DNA of 64,000 nucleotides from Brachyspira sp. G79 (lineage in GTDB: Bacteria; Spirochaetota; Brachyspiria; Brachyspirales; Brachyspiraceae): assembly GCF_002379365.1 (NCBI RefSeq), contig NZ_JQIU01000008.1, forward strand, positions 2,031,816 to 2,095,815, read 5' to 3'. Of the stretch, positions 1-8,413 are shown in pieces. The first letter of the stretch is position 1; every line of letters starts with the position of its first letter. The notes below the pieces were generated by a model. It was not told the origin of the DNA. It worked only from the letters and a program-made list of their open reading frames with translations, and ran no database searches. The position numbers and the translations under genes are program-made.

Positions 1-2
1 AT

Positions 3-479
3 TTAAATATTACAAACTATACTAAAATAGTACCAATAGGAGGAAAGGATAATATTATAAATCATACTGAATTAAAAAAAGGAGATTTTATAATAATATT
101 CGATGCTGATGATAATTATAATAAATCAAAAATCAATATAGAAAATCAGATTAATAAATTAGGTATAAAAAATGATAAAATATTCCTATTTCCAAACAAC
201 AAAGATAATGGTAATTTGGAGACATTAATTGAAGAAATAGCAATACATAAAGAAGTGCTTCATTGTTATGATAATTATACAATCTGTATAGATTCTTTAA
301 TTAATAAAATACCAGATTTAAAACATCAGGCTAAAAAATCAAAGGTATTTGCCTATATGAGCGGATTTGGTTTAAAAAACAATATTAAAGCAGAAGAGTT
401 TGATTTAAGTCCTTATGTTGATTTTGATAATATTTATTTGAATGATTTAAAAGAATTTTTACTAAATACTTTTAAATGA
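3..479 (+). CDS. DUF3226-like (TOPRIM-fold) protein, 5' end outside window
   Basis: The reading frame is open from the first bases of the window to the TGA at 477-479, so the start lies upstream and about 158 residues are visible. A TTG at 216 could be taken for a start but has no ribosome binding site and lies inside the continuous frame. The visible part has a hydrophobic strand ending in an acidic cluster (IIIFDADDN), then FPNNKDNGNLETLIEEIA. That combination is typical of the DUF3226/TOPRIM-like family, in which the acidic cluster may bind metal. The function of the family is not established. Family assignment is from motif memory only and is moderately secure; the partial status is certain. 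Confidence 0.6.
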   Translation, partial: LNITNYTKIVPIGGKDNIINHTELKKGDFIIIFDADDNYNKSKINIENQINKLGIKNDKIFLFPNNKDNGNLETLIEEIAIHKEVLHCYDNYTICIDSLINKIPDLKHQAKKSKVFAYMSGFGLKNNIKAEEFDLSPYVDFDNIYLNDLKEFLLNTFK

Positions 480-535
480 ATAATAATTAAAATTTTCAAA
501 TTTATTTAAATCATAAAATAATAAAATAAAAAATA

Positions 536-2707
536 ATGGAAAACAACTTGAATATAAAAACTCAAAACAAAAAAATAGAATTACTCGCACCTGTTGGAGA
601 TGAAAGAGCTTTGAAGGCCGCTGTTAATGCTGGGGCTGATGCTGTGTATTTTGGCACTAAAAGTTTTAACGCTAGAGTTGGTGCTGCTGAAAACTTTGAT
701 GAAAAGAAACTTGAAGAGAATATAAGATTTGCTAAATTAAGAGATGTTAATGTTTATATAACCGTTAATACTTTAGTTTATAATGATGAAATTGATAAGG
801 TGCTTCCTCTTATAAAAAGTGTTTATGATATGGGAGCTGATGCTATTATAGTGCAAGACTTGGGTATTATTGATATAGTAAGAAATAATTTAAATATTGC
901 TATGCATGCTAGTACTCAGATGTCTTGCAATAATTTAGACAGTGTGAAACTTCTAAAAAATATTGGGCTTGACAGAGTGGTTTTAGCACGTGAAATGAGC
1001 TTGGATAATATAAAAATTATTAGAGATAATACTGATATAGAACTTGAAACTTTTGTGCATGGAGCTTTATGCGTGAGTTTTTCTGGGCAATGTGCTTATT
1101 CATATTTGCATGGCGGAAGAAGTGCCAACAGAGGGGCATGTGCACAGCCTTGCAGAATGGAATATAGAGGAGGTAAAACTAATTATCCTTTAAGTACAAA
1201 AGATTTGATGACTATTGATATAATTCCTAATCTTCTTGAAAGCGGTATAACATCTTTTAAAATAGAAGGGCGTGCTAAAAGAAGCGAATATGCAGCAATT
1301 ACAACTTCTATATACAGACATGCTATTGATTTAGCTTTAGAAAATAAGGATATACCAATTGAGAAGTACAGAGAAAGTTTAATGAAGATTTTTAATAGGG
1401 GCGGATTTTCTCAAGGTTATTATTATAATTCAAAGGATATTTTTGAAAATTATAAACCTAGCCATGACGGAGAATATATAGGAGAGGTTACAGCATATAA
1501 GAAAAATAAAATATATATACATGCGGAGAAAGAATTAAATGTTTATGATGGGCTTTCATTTGGAGAGAGCGGAACTGTTGGAATGCAGATTTCTGATTTG
1601 TATAAAGATAATGAGAGGGTAAAAAGAGATAAAGGAAATTTGAGTTTTTCTGCTGTTATAAAAAATGTGAATGTAGGTGATAAAGTATATAGAACAACTG
1701 ATAAACTTCAGATTGATGAGGCGAACAAAATAATTGAAAATGATAGTTTTAAACATCTTCTTGATTTGCAATGCATCATTGGATTTGATAATGACAAAAT
1801 AAAATTGGAAGTTCATAGCAAATATGATGAGAGATTAAACAATATAGAATACATAAGCGATTATACTCTTCAAGAGGCTAAAACAAAATCAACCACTAAA
1901 GAAGATATTTTTTACTCTCTTTCAAAGACTGGGGCAACTGTATTTGAATTTGAAAATATTATTATAGAAGAGAATTTTAATAATCCTTTTATACCAGTAA
2001 AAGTGTTAAATGAAGCTAGAAGAGCTTTAATAGAAAAATTGGAAAATATTTTAATGAATACTAAAAAAATAGAATATAACAAAAATATTTTTAATAATAT
2101 CAATTATCCTAATACTGATATAAAAGTTTTGATTGTAAACAGTGAAGAGAAATTAAAATTATATTCTGATATTTATTATGATAAAAGAATATTATTTCCA
2201 AGTGTTTATGATGAAAATATAATAACACTTTTTGAAAATAAAAAAATAGACGGTATAATACTTCCTCATGTAACATTCGATAAAGATATTGAAGTAATAA
2301 AAAGCATATTAGAAAAAACAGATGGAATGATAGTAATATGCAATAATTTAGGACATATTTGGGCATTAAAAGGAAAGGCTGTATTATGGTCTGGAATAGG
2401 ACTTAATGCTATTAATAATTACAGCGTGAACTTTTTATATAAGTTAGGAGTCAATACTGTAATATCGGCTATTGAAGCAGGTAAAAAATTAAAAAACACT
2501 ATAAGCATAAAAGAAGGTTTTATACCTGCTATGAACTTTGCATTCTGTCCTAAAAGCATGTCGGTGGGCTGCTCTAAATGCAAAGAAGAGGATATTATTG
2601 ACAATAGAGGAAATACTGTAATATTTGACTGCGTGAAGATGTATAATAAAACTAGCTTTATACTAGAGCAGATAAAAAATAAAAATGGAAATATTTATTG
2701 TTATTAG
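536..2707 (+). CDS. U32 family peptidase, RlhA-like (23S rRNA cytidine hydroxylase type)
   Basis: 723 residues. The N-terminal half is a U32 barrel: it opens with ELLAPVGDERALKAAVNAGA, continues through HASTQMSCNN and FVHGALCVSFSGQC, and has the Cys-rich stretch RGACAQPC near residues 200-206. These are the signature segments of the U32 group that includes E. coli RlhA (YdcP), which makes 5-hydroxycytidine at C2501 of 23S rRNA. The C-terminal half (about residues 380-720) fits the DUF3656-type extension and ends with a Cys pair CSKC near residue 690. It is slightly longer than E. coli RlhA. The ATG at 536 has no clear Shine-Dalgarno sequence. Family assignment is firm; the RlhA reaction is inferred from domain order. 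Confidence 0.8.
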   Translation: MENNLNIKTQNKKIELLAPVGDERALKAAVNAGADAVYFGTKSFNARVGAAENFDEKKLEENIRFAKLRDVNVYITVNTLVYNDEIDKVLPLIKSVYDMGADAIIVQDLGIIDIVRNNLNIAMHASTQMSCNNLDSVKLLKNIGLDRVVLAREMSLDNIKIIRDNTDIELETFVHGALCVSFSGQCAYSYLHGGRSANRGACAQPCRMEYRGGKTNYPLSTKDLMTIDIIPNLLESGITSFKIEGRAKRSEYAAITTSIYRHAIDLALENKDIPIEKYRESLMKIFNRGGFSQGYYYNSKDIFENYKPSHDGEYIGEVTAYKKNKIYIHAEKELNVYDGLSFGESGTVGMQISDLYKDNERVKRDKGNLSFSAVIKNVNVGDKVYRTTDKLQIDEANKIIENDSFKHLLDLQCIIGFDNDKIKLEVHSKYDERLNNIEYISDYTLQEAKTKSTTKEDIFYSLSKTGATVFEFENIIIEENFNNPFIPVKVLNEARRALIEKLENILMNTKKIEYNKNIFNNINYPNTDIKVLIVNSEEKLKLYSDIYYDKRILFPSVYDENIITLFENKKIDGIILPHVTFDKDIEVIKSILEKTDGMIVICNNLGHIWALKGKAVLWSGIGLNAINNYSVNFLYKLGVNTVISAIEAGKKLKNTISIKEGFIPAMNFAFCPKSMSVGCSKCKEEDIIDNRGNTVIFDCVKMYNKTSFILEQIKNKNGNIYCY

Positions 2708-2948
2708 AGAAAGTTTCAATCTCTTTATTATAGTTTTACTATTTCTTATATCATTTATAAAAAAAGCACTATCAGAGTATGCCAATAAATATACCTTACA
2801 AAATAGTCATTTAAAACATTAATATCTCTCATGAGATTATTATACTGAAATACTTTATAAATATCAAAGTATAATTCTTAATTTATTCTTATTTATTTTT
2901 CATATTTATTTTATCTAAAGTTTGTTTTGAAACAAGTATATTCACTAT

Positions 2949-3797
2949 TTACCTAGCGTACGGAGATCTTCCAGTAGTAGTTTTATCAATAGGCTTTGCT
3001 ATTTGAGAATCAAGTCCACTATATCTTGGAACATATTCTGAAGAATTGGCTGTCATATCATCAGCATATACTTGATATAGTATTATATTTTTGTTTTCAT
3101 CAATAAAGCCTATAGGGTCGTACTCATAAAATTTATATCCTAAATGATAACGCTCTATAGCCTCAAAGTCTGTAGGAAGAAGCTGCCCGTATATATCTGA
3201 ATATCTTGTGATTTTGGCATAAGCAAATATAAACTTACTGTAAGTATCTATTGCTATTAAATAATTATCAAGCTGAACTATTGCATTTCCCGCTGCTCTA
3301 ATGAAAAAAAATCTCTCTATTCTTTTTGATAAATTATAATCTCCATTATATTGTACCAAAGGATTTCTGCCGTATCTATATACAGTCATAGGCGATATTT
3401 TTATGGGGGTTGATATGATAGGGCTTTCAGTGGTGTTTCCGTCATCGCTTGCATCAAAAGTATATTCTTCATAGTAACTTTTAGGTGTTTTTTCCCATAC
3501 CCTGCCATCATCTGGTTTGAAAAAGCTATAAATAGGAACTGTATGAACATCAAAACTTATTTTCATAAGATATTCATACAGTTCATTACCATTGAATTTA
3601 TAATTAATATCGTTCCATTCTTCTTTACTATTGAAAGGGTCTGTTGTGTCATAAGGGCTATATGGAGGCATATCAACATCAGAATAATATTTATCTAGTT
3701 TATTCATATTGTAATACCTTTGTTTTGAAGAATTAAAAGGACTATTACAAGAGCATAATATTACGGTAAAGATTAAACTAAAGAATATGTTCTTCAT
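2949..3797 (-). CDS. Lipoprotein of unknown function, paralogue of the 5555-6331 gene
   Basis: 282 residues. The N terminus MKNIFFSLIFTVILCSC is a short lipoprotein signal peptide with a lipobox ending LCSC, so the product is probably anchored to a membrane through the Cys. No known domain is recognised. The C-terminal two thirds share clear landmarks with the protein at 5555-6331: a YRYGRNP/YRGVNP motif, QLDNYLIAIDT against QLDNFLIAVDT, and a YEYDPIG/WQYDPIG motif followed by an acidic turn and a strand. It lies 12 bases downstream of the 3810-4298 lipoprotein and is probably co-transcribed with it. A family C terminus (ACTTGTTTCAAAAC) follows the stop. Confidence 0.8.
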   Translation of the reverse strand: MKNIFFSLIFTVILCSCNSPFNSSKQRYYNMNKLDKYYSDVDMPPYSPYDTTDPFNSKEEWNDINYKFNGNELYEYLMKISFDVHTVPIYSFFKPDDGRVWEKTPKSYYEEYTFDASDDGNTTESPIISTPIKISPMTVYRYGRNPLVQYNGDYNLSKRIERFFFIRAAGNAIVQLDNYLIAIDTYSKFIFAYAKITRYSDIYGQLLPTDFEAIERYHLGYKFYEYDPIGFIDENKNIILYQVYADDMTANSSEYVPRYSGLDSQIAKPIDKTTTGRSPYAR

Positions 3798-3809
3798 ATA
3801 TGTTTAATA

Positions 3810-4298
3810 TTAATTAGCGGCAGGAGCAGCATAAGTTAACTCAACAGTAGGTGTTGCAGCATTATTTTCATCAAATTGTGATGGATCAGTTGCTCCAATC
3901 TGTACTTTAGCTGTTGCACCTTGTGAAGCATCATCTGCACTTTTAAAGTATATTTTAACAACTGCAGGGAAACTATTATTACCCATCTTTACATAAGCTA
4001 CAAATGGCTTAATAGTTGTTCCAGTATAAGTAGCACCTTCTTCTATTATAATAGGATTATTAGAATCTATACTTTCACTGCCATTAACTGTTATAGAAGT
4101 TACTTGTGCCTGATCATTTAATACTATTACCAATTTCATACCATTCATATCACCTGAATATGTACCTGCTCTTTGTGATAAAGGTATTCCGTTTTGAGTA
4201 CTATTTCCATCATTATTACCTGGAGATGTAGACTTGTTTGAGCAGGATAATACTAAAGCAAATAATACAGATATTAACAAAATACTAATTTTTTTCAT
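3810..4298 (-). CDS. Small lipoprotein, 'IPLSQRAGTY' family copy 1
   Basis: 162 residues. A lipoprotein signal peptide (MKKISILLISVLFALVLSC) is followed by a Ser/Asn/Gly-rich linker and a domain starting NGIPLSQRAGTYSG. The rest looks like an all-beta domain: repeated hydrophobic strands such as MKLVIVLNDQAQVTSI and a C-terminal VELTYAA. It is a tandem paralogue of the 4717-5286 gene, with the same IPLSQRAGTY start and the same VELTY ending. The ribosome binding site is AGGAG, about 10 bases ahead of the ATG. Function unknown; a surface or periplasmic binding role is only a guess. Confidence 0.8.
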   Translation of the reverse strand: MKKISILLISVLFALVLSCSNKSTSPGNNDGNSTQNGIPLSQRAGTYSGDMNGMKLVIVLNDQAQVTSITVNGSESIDSNNPIIIEEGATYTGTTIKPFVAYVKMGNNSFPAVVKIYFKSADDASQGATAKVQIGATDPSQFDENNAATPTVELTYAAPAAN

Positions 4299-4331
4299 TT
4301 CTTTTACTCCTCTTTTTTTATTTATTATTTT

Positions 4332-4500
4332 AATATATTAAAATAACATTTATAAAAACTCAATATAAAAAATATACAATTAACAAAAAATGTCTAATAT
4401 TTGTATGTAAAATATGTACAAAATCAAAAACATGTTTCAAATGTATTAAAAAATTATAGATAAAAAGACGTTTTATAAAAAATGTCGGATAAAAGATTAT
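4332..4500. repeat. Upstream-region duplication, copy 1
   Basis: This AT-rich stretch upstream of the 3810-4298 gene matches the stretch upstream of the 4717-5286 gene (5324-5505) nearly colinearly. Shared landmarks are ATATTAAAATAA, CAATATAAAAAA, GTAAAATATGTA and a CATAAAAAATGT-type segment. The lipoprotein gene and about 170 bp of its 5' flank were therefore duplicated together, and any promoter or leader was copied with them. Confidence 0.7.
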
Positions 4501-4542
4501 TATCAAAAAACTATTTTTATTAAATTTATATGTATAAATTAG

Positions 4543-4716
4543 TATATACTGGAACACTTTTATTTTGTCAATTGATGCACTTTATACATAATTATCAACT
4601 TTTTTGCCGCACATGCCACAGACGGACAGGCGTCATAAAAGAACTGTGGTGTGCCCCCCAATATCAAAAATTACAAAATTAATTTTTTGACAAACTATAG
4701 GTTGTTTAGGTATATA
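4543..4716 (+). repeat. Intergenic repeat family B, copy 1 (outward promoter-like ends)
   Basis: The left end carries, on the minus strand, TTGACA, a 17-base spacer and TATATA, and points at the 3810-4298 lipoprotein. The right end on the plus strand is TTGACA (4687-4692), an 18-base spacer and TATATA (4711-4716). It abuts the stop codon of the 4717-5286 gene and points antisense into it. The interior has a GC-rich island (CCGCACATGCCACAGACGG...) that is out of keeping with the AT-rich surroundings. It accounts for most of the gap between the two lipoprotein genes not explained by the duplicated leader. Confidence 0.65.
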
Positions 4717-5286
4717 TTAATTAGCAGTATAAGTTAGTTCAACAGTTTTAATTTTAGGGTTTTGCGGTATACCAGCAAGGTCTTTTTGTATTACTTGTGC
4801 TGTTGCACCTGCAGTTTTATCAGTTTCGCTTTTGAATTCTATGCTTATTGTTGAACCAACTGGCATAATACCAAATATTAAAGTTACATCAAATGGTGAA
4901 GTAGTTGTTCCTCTATAATCAGCACCATCTGTTATTTCAATAGGTTGACCATTCTTGAGACTTTCAATACCGCCAATTAATATTGAAGTTATTTGTGCCT
5001 TATCATTTAATACTATTACAAATGTCGGAGCCGTTTCTTCAATTACATAAGTTCCTGTGTAAGTACCTGCTCTTTGTGATAGAGGAATTCCGTTTTGAGT
5101 ATCATTTCCATTATTTTGTTCGCTGTCTCCTAGGTTTTCTTCATTATTTCCGCTGTTTTGATCATTGTCTGTGCTATTTTGTGTAGTATCTTCGTCGTTT
5201 TGTACATTATTATTCGGATTGGTTGTTGCGTTTGAGCATGACAGTGCAAAAACAAATAATATTAATAAAATACTAATTTTTCTCAT
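4717..5286 (-). CDS. Small lipoprotein, 'IPLSQRAGTY' family copy 2
   Basis: 189 residues. A lipoprotein signal peptide ends VFALSC. Next comes a low-complexity linker of about 45 residues, very rich in Asn, Gln, Asp, Glu and Ser, built from imperfect DxxQNS/GNxEN units. The domain then starts NGIPLSQRAGTYTG, as in the neighbouring 162-residue paralogue, and ends VELTYTAN. The long acidic linker is the main difference and would hold the domain away from the membrane anchor. The unit structure of the linker suggests length variation between strains. Function unknown. Confidence 0.8.
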   Translation of the reverse strand: MRKISILLILFVFALSCSNATTNPNNNVQNDEDTTQNSTDNDQNSGNNEENLGDSEQNNGNDTQNGIPLSQRAGTYTGTYVIEETAPTFVIVLNDKAQITSILIGGIESLKNGQPIEITDGADYRGTTTSPFDVTLIFGIMPVGSTISIEFKSETDKTAGATAQVIQKDLAGIPQNPKIKTVELTYTAN

Positions 5287-5323
5287 ACATTTTACCTCTT
5301 CTCATTATTTATATTCAAATTTT

Positions 5324-5505
5324 TAAATATATTAAAATAATATTAATAAAAATTCAATATAAAAAAATATACAATAAAAAAATGTATTTAATTTGCATGT
5401 AAAATATGTATAAATAAAAAATATGTATTAAATGTATAACAGCTTATATTTTAATAAAAAGACAATCCATAAAAAATGTTATTTTTGATAAATTAGTTAT
5501 TGTAA
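5324..5505. repeat. Upstream-region duplication, copy 2
   Basis: Counterpart of 4332-4500, between the divergent genes at 4717-5286 and 5555-6331. The sequence is colinear with copy 1 but has several indels. It probably holds the promoter of the leftward lipoprotein gene. A short ATGTCGG segment occurs both in copy 1 (near 4483) and just ahead of the rightward gene (near 5539). Confidence 0.6.
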
Positions 5506-5554
5506 TTATTTTTATAATAATCTACAATTTTCTAAAAATGTCGGAGTAGTAATT

Positions 5555-6331
5555 ATGATTAAAAAGATATTGATTTTGATTTTGTCTATGGTATTGGCTA
5601 TATCATGTACAAATAACCCAAATAATTCAAATAATCAAACAGGCGGAAATGAGCCAAATGTACCAAGTGAACCAAGTATACCAACAACATCCATTAATTT
5701 TGATGAAATGTTCCTAAAATTTGAAACTGATAATAAAACAGTCCCTCATTTTACATTTTTTAAAGATGATGGACAAGCATCTACTGGTGCTAGACAATGG
5801 GTACAGAACAATGATGGTACTAATACCTGCTATATTTATAATGCCCCAGATAATGAAAGCGGTAACCAAATGCCAGGAGATCAGGCTAGTGAACCATTAC
5901 CTATGAGTGAAATAAAAATATATGTATATAGAGGTGTTAATCCTTTTAAAACCCAAAATGACAATAATATAGAAAGCCAGTTTTATTTCTATAGATATAC
6001 TGGAAAGGTTTTTGGATTTATGCAATTAGATAATTTCTTAATAGCTGTTGATACAAAAACAGGATTAGTATTCCCTTATGCGGTACCTGAAAAATGGTCA
6101 GCTTTGGGGTCTCCTGATGGGTGGATATCTGCAGAATTAGGTAAAACAGGAAATCCAAATGGCGGTGCTGACATAACTTTTACACCTCATAAATTTTGGC
6201 AGTATGATCCTATAGGGCAAGTTAATGATGATGGATCTGTTACTTTAGAACAGTTCTATATTGATGCTCAGGGAAATAATAATTATAAACCTCAATATAC
6301 TGGAGCTTCACCTTATAAAGACATACAATAA
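5555..6331 (+). CDS. Lipoprotein of unknown function, paralogue of the 2949-3797 gene
   Basis: 258 residues. The signal peptide (MIKKILILILSMVLAISC) has a lipobox ending AISC, followed by an Asn/Pro/Ser-rich linker to about residue 45. The folded part shares PHFTFFK/PIYSFFK, YRGVNP, QLDNFLIAVDT and YDPIG landmarks with the lipoprotein at 2949-3797. The two genes lie on opposite strands on either side of the paired IPLSQRAGTY lipoproteins. A GGAG sits 9 bases ahead of the ATG. No known domain is recognised. Confidence 0.8.
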   Translation: MIKKILILILSMVLAISCTNNPNNSNNQTGGNEPNVPSEPSIPTTSINFDEMFLKFETDNKTVPHFTFFKDDGQASTGARQWVQNNDGTNTCYIYNAPDNESGNQMPGDQASEPLPMSEIKIYVYRGVNPFKTQNDNNIESQFYFYRYTGKVFGFMQLDNFLIAVDTKTGLVFPYAVPEKWSALGSPDGWISAELGKTGNPNGGADITFTPHKFWQYDPIGQVNDDGSVTLEQFYIDAQGNNNYKPQYTGASPYKDIQ

Positions 6332-6399
6332 AGTTCTTATAAAAGATATAAAAAAGATATTGTTTATTACAAGCAGCACTTTTTTGTTTATTAAAATTA

Positions 6400-6765
6400 G
6401 CAGCAGGCATTGAAAATTTAAATTATGCTTTGGGTGGGTGCTGCTTTTGTAGTGAATACTTAAAAGATTTAATTAAAACCTATTAAAAAACAAAGTCTTT
6501 AAAAATCTAAAAGGGCGGGCATTAAAATAAAGTTTTAAAATTTATTCTAATTCCCACCCTTTAAATTTTTTAATTCTATTTGTTATTTATAGCTTATTTT
6601 TCTATTTTTACTTTAACTGTTATTCTGGCTACCCACCCAAGATTTTTTTAAATTTACAATACTCTTTAACGCACGTTTAATCGATTATTATAAGCTACAA
6701 AAATTGTAATTATAAATTAAACCATATTTTTTAAATTCGTTCTGCGTGCGTAGAGTAAAATATAA
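6400..6765. repeat. Intergenic repeat family A, copy 1
   Basis: Within the 575-base convergent gap 6332-6906. The core is GGGCGGGC (6513-6520), an AT-rich centre containing TTTTAAAA, then TCCCACCC (6552-6559). A further block CTACCCACCCAAG lies near 6629, a GGGTGGGT block near 6432, and the paired AACGCACGTT (near 6668) and CTGCGTGCG (near 6742) blocks follow. The order of blocks matches the copies near 24200, 27300 and 35200. No reading frame is conserved. Beyond it, 6780-6900 holds GGTGGGAATA, a degenerate further piece. Confidence 0.65.
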
Positions 6766-6906
6766 ATTAAAATCAGACTTTGGGTGTTGTACCTTTCGAA
6801 GTTCAGTCTTGTCAATTTAATAAAAATTCTATAAAAAAATAAAAACATTTAAATCTTAAAGGTGGGAATACAGAATTATTTAAAATTATATTTTATAGAA
6901 AGCTAT

Positions 6907-7872
6907 TTAGAAAGCCTTTATTTTTAATATGTCATGTATATGAACTATACCAATAGGTTTATTATTTTCTTTATCCACTACAACAAGATTTGTAATTTTA
7001 CCTTCCATCATATGCAAAGCCTCTCCTATTAAAGTATCTTCATAAATAACTTTAGGAGAAGTGTTCATAATATCTTTTACTTCTTTAGAGAGAATATTTT
7101 GTATATCATCATTTTTTACAATAAGTCTCTTCAAATCACCGTCTACTATTATACCTCTCAATATATTATTATCATCAACGACAATAGCTATACCAAGTTT
7201 ACATTCTATTATTTTAAATAGAGCCTCTTGTAAAGTAGCATTAAGAGCTACAATAGGCAAATTTTCAGTATGCATAATAGATTTTACTTTAGCTAACTGT
7301 CTTCCTAAACTTCCTCCTGGATGAAAAACAGCAAAATCTTCTGCTCTAAATCCTCTAAGCTCCATTAAAGCAGTAGCAAGAGCATCAGATAATGCTAAAG
7401 AAGCAGTAGTACTTACAGTAGGGGCTAATTTTAAAGGACAAGCCTCTTCTTTAACATATGTAAGAAGAACAATTGCAGCATTTTTGGCAAGAGTAGAATT
7501 GATATCATTTGTGATTGCAATGTATGAAATATTCTGTCTTAAAAGCCAATTAACTAGCTCTATAATCTCACGCGATTCTCCGCCTTTAGAATAGAGTATG
7601 CAGTAATCATCTTTTGTAATCATACCAAAATCACCATGCATACATTCATTAGGGTCTACAAAGAAACTAGGAGTTCCAGTAGAGGCAAAAGTGGCGGCAG
7701 CCTTTCTTGCTATATGACCGCTTTTACCTACCCCTGATGTTATGACTCTTCCCCTGATTTGAAAAAGCTCTTTCACAGCATTTTCAAAATTACTATCAAG
7801 TTTATCAGATAAATCTCTCAGATTCTCGCTCTCTAATAAAAGAGTAGTCTTTCCTCGTTCTATTATATTCAT
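6907..7872 (-). CDS. kdsD: D-arabinose 5-phosphate isomerase (KdsD/KpsF/GutQ family)
   Basis: 321 residues, the usual length for the family. Residues about 35-170 form a sugar isomerase (SIS) domain with SGVGKSGHIARKAAATFAST and the conserved TPSFFVDPNECMHGDFG segment. Two CBS domains follow (about 205-320). The enzyme interconverts ribulose 5-phosphate and arabinose 5-phosphate, the first step to Kdo for lipooligosaccharide, in the cytoplasm. It is the last gene of a leftward operon, 26 bases after the small ORF at 7899-8027. The kdsD symbol is by family; a GutQ-type duplicate cannot be excluded. Confidence 0.88.
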   Translation of the reverse strand: MNIIERGKTTLLLESENLRDLSDKLDSNFENAVKELFQIRGRVITSGVGKSGHIARKAAATFASTGTPSFFVDPNECMHGDFGMITKDDYCILYSKGGESREIIELVNWLLRQNISYIAITNDINSTLAKNAAIVLLTYVKEEACPLKLAPTVSTTASLALSDALATALMELRGFRAEDFAVFHPGGSLGRQLAKVKSIMHTENLPIVALNATLQEALFKIIECKLGIAIVVDDNNILRGIIVDGDLKRLIVKNDDIQNILSKEVKDIMNTSPKVIYEDTLIGEALHMMEGKITNLVVVDKENNKPIGIVHIHDILKIKAF

Positions 7873-7898
7873 ACTAATCTATTACTGCCTTTATATTA

Positions 7899-8027
7899 TT
7901 AATCTATTACATAACTTATCAAGTTTCCTGCCAAACCTTCTATAGCTTTATCAATATACTTCTTATCTTTTAGCTTTTTCTTATATAGATCTATTTTTTC
8001 TGGATTAATTTTTACAGCTGTTTTCAT
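7899..8027 (-). CDS. Small ORF, 42 residues, between yraN and kdsD
   Basis: This reads MKTAVKINPEKIDLYKKKLK and continues to SYVID, stopping at 7899-7901. A strong AGGGGT ribosome binding site lies 6 bases ahead of the ATG. The gene sits 9 bases after yraN and 26 bases before kdsD, so it fills its operon slot exactly. The product is basic, has no membrane segment or signal peptide and is probably mostly helical. No family is recognised. Spacing and ribosome binding site are the support; function unknown. Confidence 0.6.
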   Translation of the reverse strand: MKTAVKINPEKIDLYKKKLKDKKYIDKAIEGLAGNLISYVID

Positions 8028-8036
8028 ACAATACCC

Positions 8037-8402
8037 CTAAATAAATATATCTTCAATAAAAGATATTTCACGTTTATAATGGGTATCGTCTATTAAAACT
8101 GCCCCAAAGGAACATTTTTGATTAAAACTTAATCCTTTTTCAATTAAGTATTCTTCAGCTGTTTCATATAGTTTTCTTTTCTTACGTTCAGATATTGAGT
8201 AAGCTGCATATCCAAAACTTCCTTGTCTTCGATATTTTACTTCTATAAACACAATAACAACTCCTTTTGTCATTACTAAGTCTATCTCTCCTCTTGTTTT
8301 CTTCCCTCTAAAGTTCCGCTCTAAAAGAGAAAAACCAAGTTCTTCGAGATATTTTAAGGCAATATCCTCTCCTAGATTGCCTATCGCTTTTTTGTTAGCC
8401 AT
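8037..8402 (-). CDS. yraN: YraN family protein (UPF0102), nuclease-fold
   Basis: 121 residues, typical of the family. The N terminus GNLGEDIALKYLEELGFSLL and the core RGEIDLV...VVIVFIEVKYRR carry the Glu, Asp and ExK pattern of a PD-(D/E)XK nuclease fold. Family members are small presumed endonucleases linked to DNA processing or recombination. It lies 11 bases downstream of the HD-GYP-like gene and 9 bases upstream of the small ORF, in the same leftward operon. The family call is firm; the biochemical role is unproven. Confidence 0.9.
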   Translation of the reverse strand: MANKKAIGNLGEDIALKYLEELGFSLLERNFRGKKTRGEIDLVMTKGVVIVFIEVKYRRQGSFGYAAYSISERKKRKLYETAEEYLIEKGLSFNQKCSFGAVLIDDTHYKREISFIEDIFI

Positions 8403-8413
8403 TTCTTATAATA

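Noticed and set aside
4360-4557. 65-residue open frame upstream of a lipoprotein gene
   Set aside because: Composed of AT-rich duplicated leader sequence; only Phe/Ile/Tyr-rich noise and no ribosome binding site.
6400-6765. CRISPR array or tRNA-like cluster in the family A repeats
   Set aside because: Repeat blocks are not regularly spaced, spacers are not unique units, and no cas genes or tRNA cloverleaf were seen.
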